Assembly (NCBI RefSeq): GCF_008642315.1
Contig: NZ_CP029192.1
Location: 6,324,001 to 6,388,000 of the forward strand
Direction of reading: 5' to 3'
Length of the DNA stretch: 64,000 bases
From: Streptomyces venezuelae
Lineage (GTDB): Bacteria; Actinomycetota; Actinomycetes; Streptomycetales; Streptomycetaceae
A program made the position numbers and the translations under genes. This document shows, piece by piece, positions 54,024 through 63,237 of this stretch. Each line of letters opens with the position of its first letter. Position 1 is the first letter of the stretch. The notes under the pieces were generated by a model. The model was not told the DNA's origin. It was given only the letters and a program-made list of their open reading frames with translations, and did no database searches.

Positions 54024-54054
54024 GATGCCTCCGGAGGCGTGGTCCGGAGGCATC
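54024..54054 (-). terminator. 12-bp perfect hairpin after the multicopper oxidase gene
   Basis: GATGCCTCCGGA (54024-54035) and TCCGGAGGCATC (54043-54054) pair exactly with a seven-base loop, 43 bases after the oxidase stop. It is a likely terminator. Confidence 0.8.
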
Positions 54055-54097
54055 GTTCGCGTGAGCCGGAATGGCCCGGCCCGGCGGGGGATACCCG

Positions 54098-55693
54098 TCA
54101 GGCGCGGTAACCGAGCACCGTCATCATTCCCGCCTCCGCGTGGTAGACGTTGTGGCAGTGGATCATCCACAGGCCCGGGTTGTCCGCCTCGAAGTCCACC
54201 GACAGCGTGCCGTTCGGCAGGACGATCGCCGTGTCCTTGCGGGCGTCGGCGCGCACGCCCGCCAGGGCGAAGGTGTGGCCGTGGAGGTGGACGGGGTGCC
54301 ACATCGACGTCGAGTTGGCGAACGTCAGGCGGACCCGCTCGCCCGCGCGGACGGGGTGACGCTGCCCCGGGGCATAGGGCTTCTTGTCGAAGGCCCAGTC
54401 GTACTTGGCCATGCCGCCTGTCAGTTGCAGCCTGATCGTGCGGTCCGGCCTGCGGGAGGGCAGCGCCACGGACTCGTGCGCGCGCAGTTTGTCCGCCGTC
54501 AGGAGGCGGCCCTTCAGCTCGTCGGGGCGGGTCGACGCCGTCGGCGGGGCCCCGCCGCCCGTGCGGAGCACCGCGAGGGCCGCCTCCTTCTTGCCCTCGG
54601 CCACCGCGGTCAGCGGGAAGACGCCGTCCTTGGCGGTGACCAGCACGTCGTACCGCTCGCCCATGCCGAGGAGCAGCGCGTCCGTCGTCGCGTGCCGCAC
54701 GGGGAAGCCGTCGGTGTGCGTCACCGTCATCTTGTGGCCGCCGAGCGCCACACGGAACGCCGTGTCGCCACCCGCGTTGATGACGCGCAGGCGGATGCGG
54801 TCGCCGGGGCGGGCGCGGAACTGTGCGGGCGCCTTGGCCGTGCGTCCGTTGACCAGGTAGTGCGGGTAGGCGACGTCGCCCGCGTCGCCGCCGAGCAGGT
54901 CGCTTTTGGCGCCCATCATCATGCGGGAGGGGCCGGGCGCCGGTGACCCGTCCGACCGCAGGGCGGCGTGCGACATGTGTGACATGTCGTGGTCCGCCAT
55001 GCCCTCGCGCAGTTCCGCGAGCACGCCGTCCGGGGTCGATCCGTCCACCCCGTCGACCCAGTCGTCGAGGACGACCACCCACTCCTTGTCGTACTTCAGC
55101 GGCTCCCTCGGGTCCTCCACGATCAGCGGTGCGTACAGCCCCCGGTCCTGTTGTGTGCCGGAGTGGGGGTGCAGCCAGTACGTCCCCGGGTGCGGCACCG
55201 CGAAGCGGTAGGTGAAGTCCGCTCCGGGTTTGATGTCCTGCTGGGTGAGGCCGGGGACGCCGTCCATGTCGTTGCGCAGGGCGATGCCGTGCCAGTGCAG
55301 GGACGTGGCCTGCGGGAGGTGGTTGGCGAGGGTGAGGGCGAGCGTGTCGCCCGCGGTGACGCGGACTTCCTCGCCGGGGAGCCGGTCCCCGTACGCCCAC
55401 GTCCTGACCGTGGGGCCGCCCAGGTCGAGCCGGGTCCGCGCGGCCGTCAGCCTGACCTCGCGGGTGCGGCCGCCCCGGCCCCGCTTCCTCTCGGCGGCGG
55501 CGACTTCCTTGCCCGCCGGATCCACATACCCCCCGGGACCGGACGCCCCGCCCTGACCGTGGCCGCCGTGACCGGCGCGGTCGCCCGGGTCCGCGTCGGA
55601 ACAGGCCGTCAGGATTCCCGTCCCCGCGACCGCGGCGGCGGCGCCGAGCACGGAGCGTCGTGAGGGGACGCGCGGAAAAGCTTCGTTACGCAT
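54098..55693 (-). CDS. Multicopper oxidase, Tat lipoprotein
   Basis: The protein (531 residues) has a Tat signal (SRRSVLGAAAAVAGTGILTAC) with lipobox Cys31, a His/Gly linker (GHGGHGQGG), and three cupredoxin domains. All four copper motifs are present: HWHG, HPHSG, HPVHLHGH and HCHNVYHAEAGM (type 1 Cys-His-Met). A Met/His patch DHDMSHMSH may bind extra copper. It would oxidise Cu(I), Fe(II) or phenols outside the membrane. ATG/GTG 55693 was taken from the RR motif. The DUF6153 gene lies upstream on the same strand, 135 bp away. Confidence 0.92.
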   Translation of the reverse strand: MRNEAFPRVPSRRSVLGAAAAVAGTGILTACSDADPGDRAGHGGHGQGGASGPGGYVDPAGKEVAAAERKRGRGGRTREVRLTAARTRLDLGGPTVRTWAYGDRLPGEEVRVTAGDTLALTLANHLPQATSLHWHGIALRNDMDGVPGLTQQDIKPGADFTYRFAVPHPGTYWLHPHSGTQQDRGLYAPLIVEDPREPLKYDKEWVVVLDDWVDGVDGSTPDGVLAELREGMADHDMSHMSHAALRSDGSPAPGPSRMMMGAKSDLLGGDAGDVAYPHYLVNGRTAKAPAQFRARPGDRIRLRVINAGGDTAFRVALGGHKMTVTHTDGFPVRHATTDALLLGMGERYDVLVTAKDGVFPLTAVAEGKKEAALAVLRTGGGAPPTASTRPDELKGRLLTADKLRAHESVALPSRRPDRTIRLQLTGGMAKYDWAFDKKPYAPGQRHPVRAGERVRLTFANSTSMWHPVHLHGHTFALAGVRADARKDTAIVLPNGTLSVDFEADNPGLWMIHCHNVYHAEAGMMTVLGYRA

Positions 55694-55828
55694 GACTGAG
55701 TGACACCTCGTCGTGTGGTGCGTGCAGCTGGACGCGTCTGCTGCTTCTGGTGCACCGCTCGACGCCCGCGGGTTCCGACCGAAACCCCACGACTTCCACG
55801 AGCAGCACGAAGCAGCCGGTGCGCAGGC

Positions 55829-56317
55829 CTAAATGCGCAGCACCGACAGGTGGGAGAGGAGTATGCGGGGCGGCGGCGGATCGGGCCGCGGACCGTGCAG
55901 CCGCCGCCCCGGCGCGTACCCACGGACGACCGTCCCGCCCGGCCGCAACAGCCCGGCCCGCACCAGCAGGAGAAGCGTGAACGCGCCGAGCACCGCCAGG
56001 CACACGGACAACGGATCCATGACCATCCCGCTGCCCGAGCCGTGCCCGGCTACGACGCCCCGCCCGGCCCCGGCGCCCCGCTCGTGGGCGGCGGCATCGG
56101 GGTGCGGGGAGGCGGCCCGCCGTTCGTGCGGCGCGGCGTCGGGCAGGCGTGCGGCGGTCCCGCGTTCGGCCGTGGCGTGGTGCCCCGCGGTGCGCCCGGG
56201 CTCCGCCCCGTGGCCGCCCGTGGGATGTCCCAGCGTATGCATCGTCACGATCCCGAGCAGCAGCGCGGCGAGCAGCAGGAGCCGCCCGTGACCCGTGCCG
56301 CTCCTCGTCCTCGCCAT
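55829..56317 (-). CDS. DUF6153 His-rich membrane protein
   Basis: The protein (162 residues) has a first membrane segment (LLLLAALLLGIVTMHTLGH), a His/Ala-rich external stretch (HHATAERG, HERRAAS, HERGAG), a second segment (PLSVCLAVLGAFTLLLLVRAGLL) and a basic Pro-rich tail. This pattern is that of DUF6153. Its many His residues and the neighbouring oxidase suggest a role in copper handling, an inference. ATG 56317 follows GAGGAGCGG. Confidence 0.75.
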   Translation of the reverse strand: MARTRSGTGHGRLLLLAALLLGIVTMHTLGHPTGGHGAEPGRTAGHHATAERGTAARLPDAAPHERRAASPHPDAAAHERGAGAGRGVVAGHGSGSGMVMDPLSVCLAVLGAFTLLLLVRAGLLRPGGTVVRGYAPGRRLHGPRPDPPPPRILLSHLSVLRI

Positions 56318-56387
56318 GCGGCGAACCCTACCCCCGACGGGTATGCGGCGACATGCGGCCCCCCGCCACTCCGACGATCATGAGCGC

Positions 56388-57854
56388 ATGACGAACACGG
56401 ACGAACCGCAGCAAACCGGTTCGGGAAGCCTGCCGGAGCCGGACCCCGCCATTCCGCGGCAGTGCATCTCCTGGGTGACGCTCGCCCTGATGACCACCGC
56501 GTCCGTCGCCAGCCTGCGCCCCTCGCCGGCGATGGCCGTCTACGGACTGGCCGCCGTCTTCCTCTACCTCCTGCCCGCCGTGGTCTTCCTGCTCCCCACC
56601 GCCCTCGTCGGCGCCGAACTCGCCTCCGGGTGGTCCGGTGGCATCTACCGCTGGGTGAGCGAGGCGCTGGGCAGGCCGCTGGGGTTCGTCGCCGTGTGGT
56701 GCCAGTTCGCCATGACCATCGCGTACTACCCGAGCCTGCTCGCCTACGTGGCCTCGACGTTCGCGTACGTCATTCATCCGAGCCTCGCCGAGAACGGCCC
56801 CTACGTGGCGATCGTCATCGTCGTCATCTACTGGACGGGCGTCTGGGTCACCTGCCGGGGCACCAAGACGGTCGCCGGGCTCTCCTCCCTGGGGCTGATC
56901 ATCGGCACGCTCGTCCCCGGCGTCGTCCTCGTCGTCCTCGGCATCGTCTTCCTGGGGCAGGGCAACGCGTCCGCCGCGCCCATGAGCCCCGACCACTGGC
57001 TGCCCCCGTGGACCGGCCTCGCCAGCCTGGTCCTCATCGTCAACAACTTCCTCTCCTACGCGGGCATGGAGATGAACGGCGTCCACGTGTCGTCGCTGCG
57101 CCATCCGCGCGCCGAGTACCCGCGCTCGATCTTCCTCGCCACCGGCCTCGTCCTGCTGATCTTCATCCTTCCGGCCCTGGCCATCAGCTGGGTCATGCCG
57201 TCCGAGGAGCTCAGCCTCACCGCAGGGCTGATGCAGGCCTTCCAGGCCTTCTTCGACCACTTCCACGTCGGCTGGCTGACGAAGGTCGTCGGGATCATGC
57301 TCGTCATGGCGGCGCTCGGCGGCATGCTCACCTGGCTCGCCGGGCCCGCGAAGGGGCTGGTCACGCTCGCCCGGCAGGAGGGCTATCTGCCGCCTGTCCT
57401 GCAGAAGTTCAACAAGGCGGGCGTCCCGCGCAACATCATGGTCGCGCAGGGCGTCATCACCACGCTGATCGGCGTCCTGTACGCCTTCAGTGACGACGTA
57501 TCCAGCGCGTACTGGATGTTCTCCGTCATCACCGTGCAGATCTACCTCATCGCGTACCTGCTGATGTTCGTGGCCGTCGTCCGGCTGCGGACGTCGCAGC
57601 CGGAGGTGCCGCGCGGCTTCGTGGTCCCCGCGGTGAAGGTCGTCGCGGCCGTCGGATTCGCCGCGTCGCTCGCCGCGCTCGCCATCGGCTTCGTGCCGCC
57701 CGACCAGTTCGGCAAGGGCCCGCTGTGGCGCTACCTCCTGATCGTCGGCGGCGGCCTGCTCGCGCTCGGCGTCCTGGCCCCCGCGGCCTTCCTCAAGTAC
57801 CGCAAACCCGGCTGGATCCACCCCGACCACAGGGCGACATATGCGTCGAAATAG
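56388..57854 (+). CDS. APC-family amino acid permease
   Basis: The protein (488 residues) has 12 membrane segments and sequence like GadC/YjeM antiporters: ASLRPSPAMAVYGLAAVFLYLLPAVVFLLPTALVGAELAS, GGIYRWVSEALGRPLGF, LVLIVNNFLSYAGMEMNGVHVSSLRHPRAEYPRSIF. It may exchange glutamate and GABA or similar amino acids, but this is not certain. ATG 56388 follows GATCATGAGCGC with no strong site. Its stop overlaps the DUF998 gene by 14 bases, so they are an operon. Confidence 0.85.
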   Translation: MTNTDEPQQTGSGSLPEPDPAIPRQCISWVTLALMTTASVASLRPSPAMAVYGLAAVFLYLLPAVVFLLPTALVGAELASGWSGGIYRWVSEALGRPLGFVAVWCQFAMTIAYYPSLLAYVASTFAYVIHPSLAENGPYVAIVIVVIYWTGVWVTCRGTKTVAGLSSLGLIIGTLVPGVVLVVLGIVFLGQGNASAAPMSPDHWLPPWTGLASLVLIVNNFLSYAGMEMNGVHVSSLRHPRAEYPRSIFLATGLVLLIFILPALAISWVMPSEELSLTAGLMQAFQAFFDHFHVGWLTKVVGIMLVMAALGGMLTWLAGPAKGLVTLARQEGYLPPVLQKFNKAGVPRNIMVAQGVITTLIGVLYAFSDDVSSAYWMFSVITVQIYLIAYLLMFVAVVRLRTSQPEVPRGFVVPAVKVVAAVGFAASLAALAIGFVPPDQFGKGPLWRYLLIVGGGLLALGVLAPAAFLKYRKPGWIHPDHRATYASK

Positions 57855-58662
57855 CATGTACCCACCGATGTCATCGTCTACGACGGCAGCCACTCCCATG
57901 GCGAAACAGCAGCCCCGCTCCGGACCCCTCGCCCGGACCTCGCGGTCCACCGCGACACGCGTCCTGGCCGGCCTCCTGCTGGCCGGCGCCCTCGCGTACA
58001 GCACCTGGTCGCTGGAGGCGTTCCTGCCGACCGGGCTCTCGCCCCGCACGACGTACGTCAGCGAACTCGCCGCCGAGGACCAGCCGTACGGGACGTTCTT
58101 CCGCACCCTGGACCTCATCGCGGGCCTCCTCGTCCTCGCGGGCGCGCTGGGGGCGCTGCTCGGCCGGACGACGCCGCTCGGCCGGACGGCGCCGCTGGGG
58201 CGCGCGGCCCGACGGGGGTGGCTTCCCGCGGTGGGCTGGGCGGGGATCGCGCTGTTCGGCGCCGCCACCGCGGCCGACTCGCGGCTGCCGCTGAGCTGCG
58301 CGGCGACAGCCGACCCCGGCTGCCTCGCGCGGGAGCGGGCGGGCGACGTGCCCTGGACGCACTCCGCGCACGCGGTCAGCAGCAGCGTCGCCGTCACCGG
58401 GGCGCTGATCGGCATGGTGCTGCTGACCTTCGTCGCCCGCCGTCACGCAACGGCCCCCCGGCTCGCGCTCGCTCGCACCGGCCCGGTCCTCGTCGTCCTC
58501 GAACTGCTCGCCACCGGCTGGACCCTGGCGTCCGTCGCCGCGTTCGACGCCGGGCGGGGCACGTGGGGCCTCGGCATCGCGCAGCGGCTCCAACTGCTCT
58601 TCATCGCGGTGTGGCTCGTCGTCCTCGCGTGGTCGGCGGTTTCGGAGGCGCGGCGGGAGTGA
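57841..58662 (+). CDS. DUF998 membrane protein
   Basis: The protein (273 residues) has six membrane segments. After a polar start come RVLAGLLLAGALAYSTWSLEAFLPTGLSPRTTYVSELAAEDQPYG (the DUF998 hallmark), a repeat GRTTPLGRTAPLGRAA, and further segments ending LLFIAVWLVVLAWS. Function is unknown. It overlaps the permease by 14 bases and the hydrolase by four. An ATG at 57856 could also be the start, but AGGG lies at good spacing for 57841. Confidence 0.8.
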   Translation: MRRNSMYPPMSSSTTAATPMAKQQPRSGPLARTSRSTATRVLAGLLLAGALAYSTWSLEAFLPTGLSPRTTYVSELAAEDQPYGTFFRTLDLIAGLLVLAGALGALLGRTTPLGRTAPLGRAARRGWLPAVGWAGIALFGAATAADSRLPLSCAATADPGCLARERAGDVPWTHSAHAVSSSVAVTGALIGMVLLTFVARRHATAPRLALARTGPVLVVLELLATGWTLASVAAFDAGRGTWGLGIAQRLQLLFIAVWLVVLAWSAVSEARRE

Positions 58663-59516
58663 CGACGTACGCACGGGGCGAGTTCGTACGGATCGGGGGA
58701 GTGCCGCACCACGTCGAAGTGACGGGTGACGGGCCGGTGTGCGTGCTCGGCGCAGGGCTCGGGCTCGGCTGGTTCGACTGGCATCCGGTGGTGCCGCTGC
58801 TCGCCCCGCACCGGACCGTGGTCCGCTTCGACAGGCCCGGCCTCGGACTCAGTGGCCACGCGCGCGCGGCGCCCACGGTGCGGGGCGAGGCTGAGCGGAT
58901 CCTGCGGGTCCTGGACGCGGTGGGGCTCGGCGCGGCGCGGGCGACGGTGGTCGGGCACTCGCTCGCCGGATTCCACGCCGAGGCGTTCGCGCGGCTGTAC
59001 CCGGAGCGCACGCAGGGGCTCGTCCTCGTCGACTCCAGCGTTGAGGAACGGCCCCGAACGCTCCTGCCGCGCGGAGTGCGGGTGGCGGCCACGCGCGCGT
59101 GCGGCGCGCTGCTGTGCGCGACAGGTCTGCCGCGGGCGGTGGGACCGACCCTGCGCCGCCTGACGGCACCCACGCCGTGGGCGTGGCTCTACGGAGGCAG
59201 CAGGGTGTGGCGGGCGGCGCTCATGGAGTACGTGACGTACGGCGACGCGGCCCGCGAACTCGCCGCGCTCCGACGCCGCCTGCCTCTCCCGGAGGGAGTC
59301 CCGGTGACCGTGCTCGCCGCGTACACGGGCAGCGGCTCGCACCGCTGGCTCGACCGCCAGCGAGACCTGGCCCGCACCCTGGACGCGGCCTTCCGGGTGG
59401 CGATCCCGTCGGGCCATCTGGTGATGCGCGACCGCCCCGCGGAGGTGGCGCGAGCGGTGCTCGCGGCGAGAGCTACGCCCCGGCCCCCCGAACCCGCCGC
59501 ACGCTGTCCCGGATGA
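58659..59516 (+). CDS. Alpha/beta hydrolase
   Basis: The protein (285 residues) has the canonical fold: GAGLGLGWFDWHPVVPLLAPHRTVVRFDRPGLGLSGHA (oxyanion region), nucleophile elbow GHSLAG, VLVDSSVEERP, a late Asp/His pair near TVLAAYTGSGS and SGHLVMRDRP (His). It is cytosolic and the substrate is not known. GTG 58659 overlaps the DUF998 stop (GTGA) with GGAGG at proper spacing. It runs 44 bases into the convergent lacI gene. Confidence 0.88.
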   Translation: MTTYARGEFVRIGGVPHHVEVTGDGPVCVLGAGLGLGWFDWHPVVPLLAPHRTVVRFDRPGLGLSGHARAAPTVRGEAERILRVLDAVGLGAARATVVGHSLAGFHAEAFARLYPERTQGLVLVDSSVEERPRTLLPRGVRVAATRACGALLCATGLPRAVGPTLRRLTAPTPWAWLYGGSRVWRAALMEYVTYGDAARELAALRRRLPLPEGVPVTVLAAYTGSGSHRWLDRQRDLARTLDAAFRVAIPSGHLVMRDRPAEVARAVLAARATPRPPEPAARCPG

Positions 59517-60528
59517 CGATGTGCGTGCCCAGGACGTGGCGCTCCTGGCCCGCCCGCGGGGAGCCGGAGAGCGCGCGGCGCACGGCTGTGCGGCCCATCT
59601 CCTCGGCGGGGATGTGGACCGTCGTCAGGCCGGGGGTGATGTCACCGGCCACCGGGTCGTCGTTGTAGCCGACCACCGACATGTCCTCCGGGACCCGCAG
59701 CCCGTACTCCCGCAGCGCGATGATCGCCGCGGCGGCCGCCCGGTCGTCGCCCGCGAAGACCGCGGTGAAGTCGGGTCTGCCGTCCGCCTTCTGGAGGAGG
59801 TCGCGCATCGCCTGGTAGCCGTGGTTCTGCCCGAAGCCCGTCCCATGGAGAACCGCGTCGCCGCGCGGCACCCCGTGGTCGTCCAGCGCCCGCAAGTAGC
59901 CGGCGAGCCGGTCCTCGCCGGTCGTGTTGCCCGGCTCGTAGCCGAGCAGGGCGATCCGCCGGTGCCCGGCGCCGAGCAGGTGGCTGGTGACCGCGTGGGC
60001 GCCCGCCTCGTTGTCGTGCTCCACGACCAGGGCGGGCACGTCGGGCGTCGGCGCCGGGCGCCCGCACAGCACGAGGCGGGAGCCCGCCGCCGCGAGAGCC
60101 TCTGCGTAGCGCGCCATCCGCTGCCGGTACTCGTCGTCCTGCACGACACCGCCGACCAGCATCACCGCCTCCGCGGCCTGTTCGCGCATCATCTGGACCA
60201 GGGCCAGCTCACGGGCCGGATCGCTGCCCGTGGACGCGACCAGGGTGAGCCGGCCGCGCTGGGCGGCCTCCATCTCCACGCCCTGCGCGACCTGCGCGTA
60301 GAACGCGCCCACCACGTCGAACATGAGGACCGCGATCGTCTTGCGGCCCGCGCCCGCCAACGCGCGCGCGTGCGCGTTGGCGACGTAGTCCAGGTCCTTG
60401 ACCGCCCGCAGCACCTTGGCGCGCGACGCCGTGGACGTCGGGTAGTTGCCCGCGAGGACCCGCGAGACGGTCGCTACCGAGACGCCCGCGCGCGCGGCCA
60501 CCTCGCGGATGGTGACCCGCTCACCCAC
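59473..60528 (-). CDS. LacI family transcriptional regulator
   Basis: The protein (351 residues) starts with a LacI HTH (VTIREVAARAGVSVATVSRVLAG, 5-27) and hinge (YVANAHARALAG), then a periplasmic-binding-like domain: KTIAVLMFDVVGAFYAQVAQGVE, LLGYEPGNTTGEDRLAGY, FTAVFAGDDRAAAAAIIAL. It likely represses the sugar transporter operon upstream on the same strand. GTG 60528 has GAGGGAG. Its 3' end overlaps that of the hydrolase by 44 bases, tail to tail. Confidence 0.9.
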   Translation of the reverse strand: MGERVTIREVAARAGVSVATVSRVLAGNYPTSTASRAKVLRAVKDLDYVANAHARALAGAGRKTIAVLMFDVVGAFYAQVAQGVEMEAAQRGRLTLVASTGSDPARELALVQMMREQAAEAVMLVGGVVQDDEYRQRMARYAEALAAAGSRLVLCGRPAPTPDVPALVVEHDNEAGAHAVTSHLLGAGHRRIALLGYEPGNTTGEDRLAGYLRALDDHGVPRGDAVLHGTGFGQNHGYQAMRDLLQKADGRPDFTAVFAGDDRAAAAAIIALREYGLRVPEDMSVVGYNDDPVAGDITPGLTTVHIPAEEMGRTAVRRALSGSPRAGQERHVLGTHIVIRDSVRRVRGAGA

Positions 60529-60595
60529 TGTGTCTCCCTCTCCTGGCCGTCGGCCGGCCCTCGTCCGGCGGCCAACCCGCCGGGACCGGGGCCGA

Positions 60596-60605
60596 GTTGC
60601 TCAAC
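60596..60605. promoter_or_regulatory. GTTGCTCAAC palindrome between lacI and the solute-binding gene
   Basis: A short palindrome with arms GTTG and CAAC in the spacer between the two genes. It resembles the half-sites of LacI-family operators and could be a self-control site. Only 10 bp, so tentative. Confidence 0.4.
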
Positions 60606-60648
60606 GGCAGCCCGCCCCCGGACCATCATCCCGCGCCCAGCCCGCGGG

Positions 60649-62301
60649 TCAGTGCGCGGCCTCGTACTCCTTCAGGAACTCCTCCGCGGCCCGCTTGCCG
60701 CCCTGGGACTGCCACTTCTGGTGGATGCCGTCCCAGTCGGAGAGCTTCTTGCGGCCGGAGACGATCGCCGTCACGCCGTCCTCGATGATCTGCTGCATCG
60801 TGGCGCCCTGCCGGTTGAACGTCTCCGACATCAGCCCCCAGTGGTCGTCCGGCACGAGGAGCGGGACGACCTTCTTCTCCCAGGCGTGCAGCCGCTTCGT
60901 GAGGTCGGGGAAGCCGGGGAAGTAGAGCGGCTGCGGGGCGTCCATGAGGTAGGGGAAGGGCAGGTTGGTCTTGGAGTCGATGAGGCCGGTCTCCGTGGCG
61001 ACCGGATCGCCGTCCTTGTTGTACTTGAAGTGGGTGCCCTCCACTCCGTAGTGCATCAGCTCGTACTCCTTCGAACCGAACGGCGATGCCATCCAGTTGA
61101 GCACGCGGAGCATCAGCTGGATGCGCTCCTTGGAGGCCTTCTTGATGACGGTGTAGCCGAAACAGCCGCGGTTCTGCTGGTAGACGGGCGTCACGCCGTC
61201 GACCGCGTACGGCTCGGCGACGTCGAGGGTGAACTCGTCCTTGATGCCCTGGGCGTTGGAGATGACGGCACCCCAGCCGTCCGTCATCGAGCGGACGGTC
61301 CCGTTGTAGAACTGGGTCTTCAGGTCGACCTGCGAGATCGACGTGGCGTCCGGGTTGTACGAGCCACCCTCGCGCAGCTTCGCCATGTACTCGAGCGCCG
61401 CCTTGAACGCGTCCGTCCCGTACATGTCGGTGGCCTTGCCGCCCCTGATCTGCCACTGGTTGGGCGCGCCGTGCCACATCGCGTGGTACAGGTACCCATA
61501 AAACCCCACTGTGGAGGCGCCGAGGGCGAACTTCTTGCCCTGGGAGGCCTCCGCGGTCATCGCCTGGAAGTCGGCGGCGGACATGCCCGGCCGGTACCCG
61601 GCCTCGTCGAACGCCTCACGGTTGATGAACATCGCGCCCTGCACCTTGGCCCGCTCGATCGGAAGACCGTAGATGCGCCCGGAGATGCGTCCCATGCCCT
61701 CCCACGCGTACGTGGGGATGTTGGCGAGGTTGGGGTAGTCCTTGACGGCGTCGCCGGACAGGTGGTCGCTCAGGTCCGCGCACCGCGACTTCACGAACTG
61801 CGACTCGCGCGGCAGGACGTACCCGCCACCGAAGTTGATCATGTCGGGCAGGTCGTCGCCCGACATCAGCGTGGACATCTTGGCGCGGAAGTCCGCGTCG
61901 GGCACGACGGTGAACTCGACCTCGACGCCCAGCGCCTCGTTCACGGCCTGCCAGTACTCGTTGCGGCCGACCGGCTTCGGCGGGGTGCCGTACGTGATCG
62001 TCATGACCTTGATCTTCTGCTTTCCCGTGCCCGGCTTCTCGGCCGTCGCACGGACCAGCTTCTCCGGGTACTTCGTGTACCCGGGCTGCACGCCCTCGGC
62101 GGTCGGCGCGAGGTCGGGGGTGGGGCCCTTGGCCGGGGTGTACGTCGGCCAGGGCGCCGCCTTCTTGCCGGCGTTGGAGACGTTGCCGCCGCCGCTCGAC
62201 TCGGTGGAGCAGGCGGTGAGGACGGCGGGGGCCGCGAGGGCGGCGCCGCCGACGGCTATGGAGCGGAGCAGGGTGCGGCGCGACATCGAGGAACCGGACA
62301 C
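60649..62301 (-). CDS. Extracellular sugar-binding lipoprotein (LplA-type)
   Basis: The protein (550 residues) is a large solute-binding lipoprotein: RR motif SRRTLLRSIAVGG (possible Tat), lipobox LTAC (Cys31). The body is like LplA/YtcQ proteins that bind oligosaccharides: KIKVMTITYGTPPKPVGRNEYWQAVNEALGVEVEF, DLPDMINFGGGYVLP, PIERAKVQGAMFINREAFDEAGY. It would feed the two permeases encoded upstream; an ATPase is not in the window, and a shared MsiK-type ATPase is common. ATG 62301 has GGAGGG. It lies 33 bp after the second permease gene. Confidence 0.9.
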   Translation of the reverse strand: MSGSSMSRRTLLRSIAVGGAALAAPAVLTACSTESSGGGNVSNAGKKAAPWPTYTPAKGPTPDLAPTAEGVQPGYTKYPEKLVRATAEKPGTGKQKIKVMTITYGTPPKPVGRNEYWQAVNEALGVEVEFTVVPDADFRAKMSTLMSGDDLPDMINFGGGYVLPRESQFVKSRCADLSDHLSGDAVKDYPNLANIPTYAWEGMGRISGRIYGLPIERAKVQGAMFINREAFDEAGYRPGMSAADFQAMTAEASQGKKFALGASTVGFYGYLYHAMWHGAPNQWQIRGGKATDMYGTDAFKAALEYMAKLREGGSYNPDATSISQVDLKTQFYNGTVRSMTDGWGAVISNAQGIKDEFTLDVAEPYAVDGVTPVYQQNRGCFGYTVIKKASKERIQLMLRVLNWMASPFGSKEYELMHYGVEGTHFKYNKDGDPVATETGLIDSKTNLPFPYLMDAPQPLYFPGFPDLTKRLHAWEKKVVPLLVPDDHWGLMSETFNRQGATMQQIIEDGVTAIVSGRKKLSDWDGIHQKWQSQGGKRAAEEFLKEYEAAH

Positions 62302-62334
62302 GGAGGGAGCCCTTCTGTACGACGAGGTGAGATA

Positions 62335-63237
62335 TCAGCTCTTGATGGCGCCGGTGAGCACGCCCTTGGTGAAGTACTTCTGCAGGAAGGGGTAGACGAG
62401 CAGGATCGGCACGGTGGCGATCACCAGGACGGCCATCTGCGTCGTCTGCGGGGCGGAGACCATGCCGGCCTCGCTCAGGCCGGTGTCGGCGATCTGCGAG
62501 CCGCCGATGACGTACGTGCGCAGCACCTGCGACAGCGGCCAGTGACCGGACTCCATGTAGATGGAGGCGTGGAACCAGGCGTTCCAGTAGCTCACGGCGT
62601 AGAAGAGGGAGACCACGGCCAGCGCCGCCTTGGAGAGCGGGAGCACGATCCGCCAGAGGATCTGCCAGTCCCCGGCGCCGTCGAGCCTGGCCGCCTCGTA
62701 CAACTCCTCGGGTATCCCCTGGAAGAAGCCGCGCAGCACGATCAGATTGAAGACGTTGATGAGTACGGGCGCGACGAGCGCGGCATACGTATCCATCATC
62801 CCCATGCCCTTGACCAGCAGGAACGCGGGGATCATGCCGGGCGGGAAGAGGAACGTGAAGAGGATGAGCAGCAGCACGGGCTTGCCGCCGAAGACCCCGG
62901 GGCGGGCCAGGGCGTACGCGAGGAAGGTCGTGCACGCGAGCGAGAAGAGCGTGCCGAGGACCGTGAGGCCGACGCTGACGCCGAGCGCCTTGGTGACGAT
63001 GCCGCCGTTGAGGATCGTCCGGTAGGCGCGCAGGGTCGGATCGCTCGGCCAGAGCACCCAGCCGCCGTTGTCCACGACCTCGCGGTTGGAGGCGAGGGAC
63101 GTCGAGACGATGACGAGGAACGGAATCAGGACGAGCGCGAGAACGACGGTCACCGCCACGGCCTTCGCGGCCTTGGTCGCGACCCGTGGTTTCTCCATCC
63201 AGGCGGGACGGCTGACCTGCTTGACACTGCCACTCAC
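62335..63237 (-). CDS. Sugar ABC transporter permease (LplC-type)
   Basis: The protein (300 residues) is a MalG-like permease with six segments: AVAVTVVLALVLIPFLVIVSTSL, LFSLACTTFLAYALA, LLLILFTFLFPPGMIPAFLLV and others. The EAA loop is EELYEAARLDGAGDWQILWRIVLPLSK, which touches the ATPase. A MSGSVKQVSRPAWMEKP start is common for LplC. It overlaps the upstream permease by four bases (ATGA). Confidence 0.92.
   Translation of the reverse strand: MSGSVKQVSRPAWMEKPRVATKAAKAVAVTVVLALVLIPFLVIVSTSLASNREVVDNGGWVLWPSDPTLRAYRTILNGGIVTKALGVSVGLTVLGTLFSLACTTFLAYALARPGVFGGKPVLLLILFTFLFPPGMIPAFLLVKGMGMMDTYAALVAPVLINVFNLIVLRGFFQGIPEELYEAARLDGAGDWQILWRIVLPLSKAALAVVSLFYAVSYWNAWFHASIYMESGHWPLSQVLRTYVIGGSQIADTGLSEAGMVSAPQTTQMAVLVIATVPILLVYPFLQKYFTKGVLTGAIKS

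Noticed and set aside
55694..55828. Extra small gene between the oxidase and DUF6153 genes
   Set aside because: Frames there are shadows with no ribosome site, and the residues are Arg/Pro-rich.
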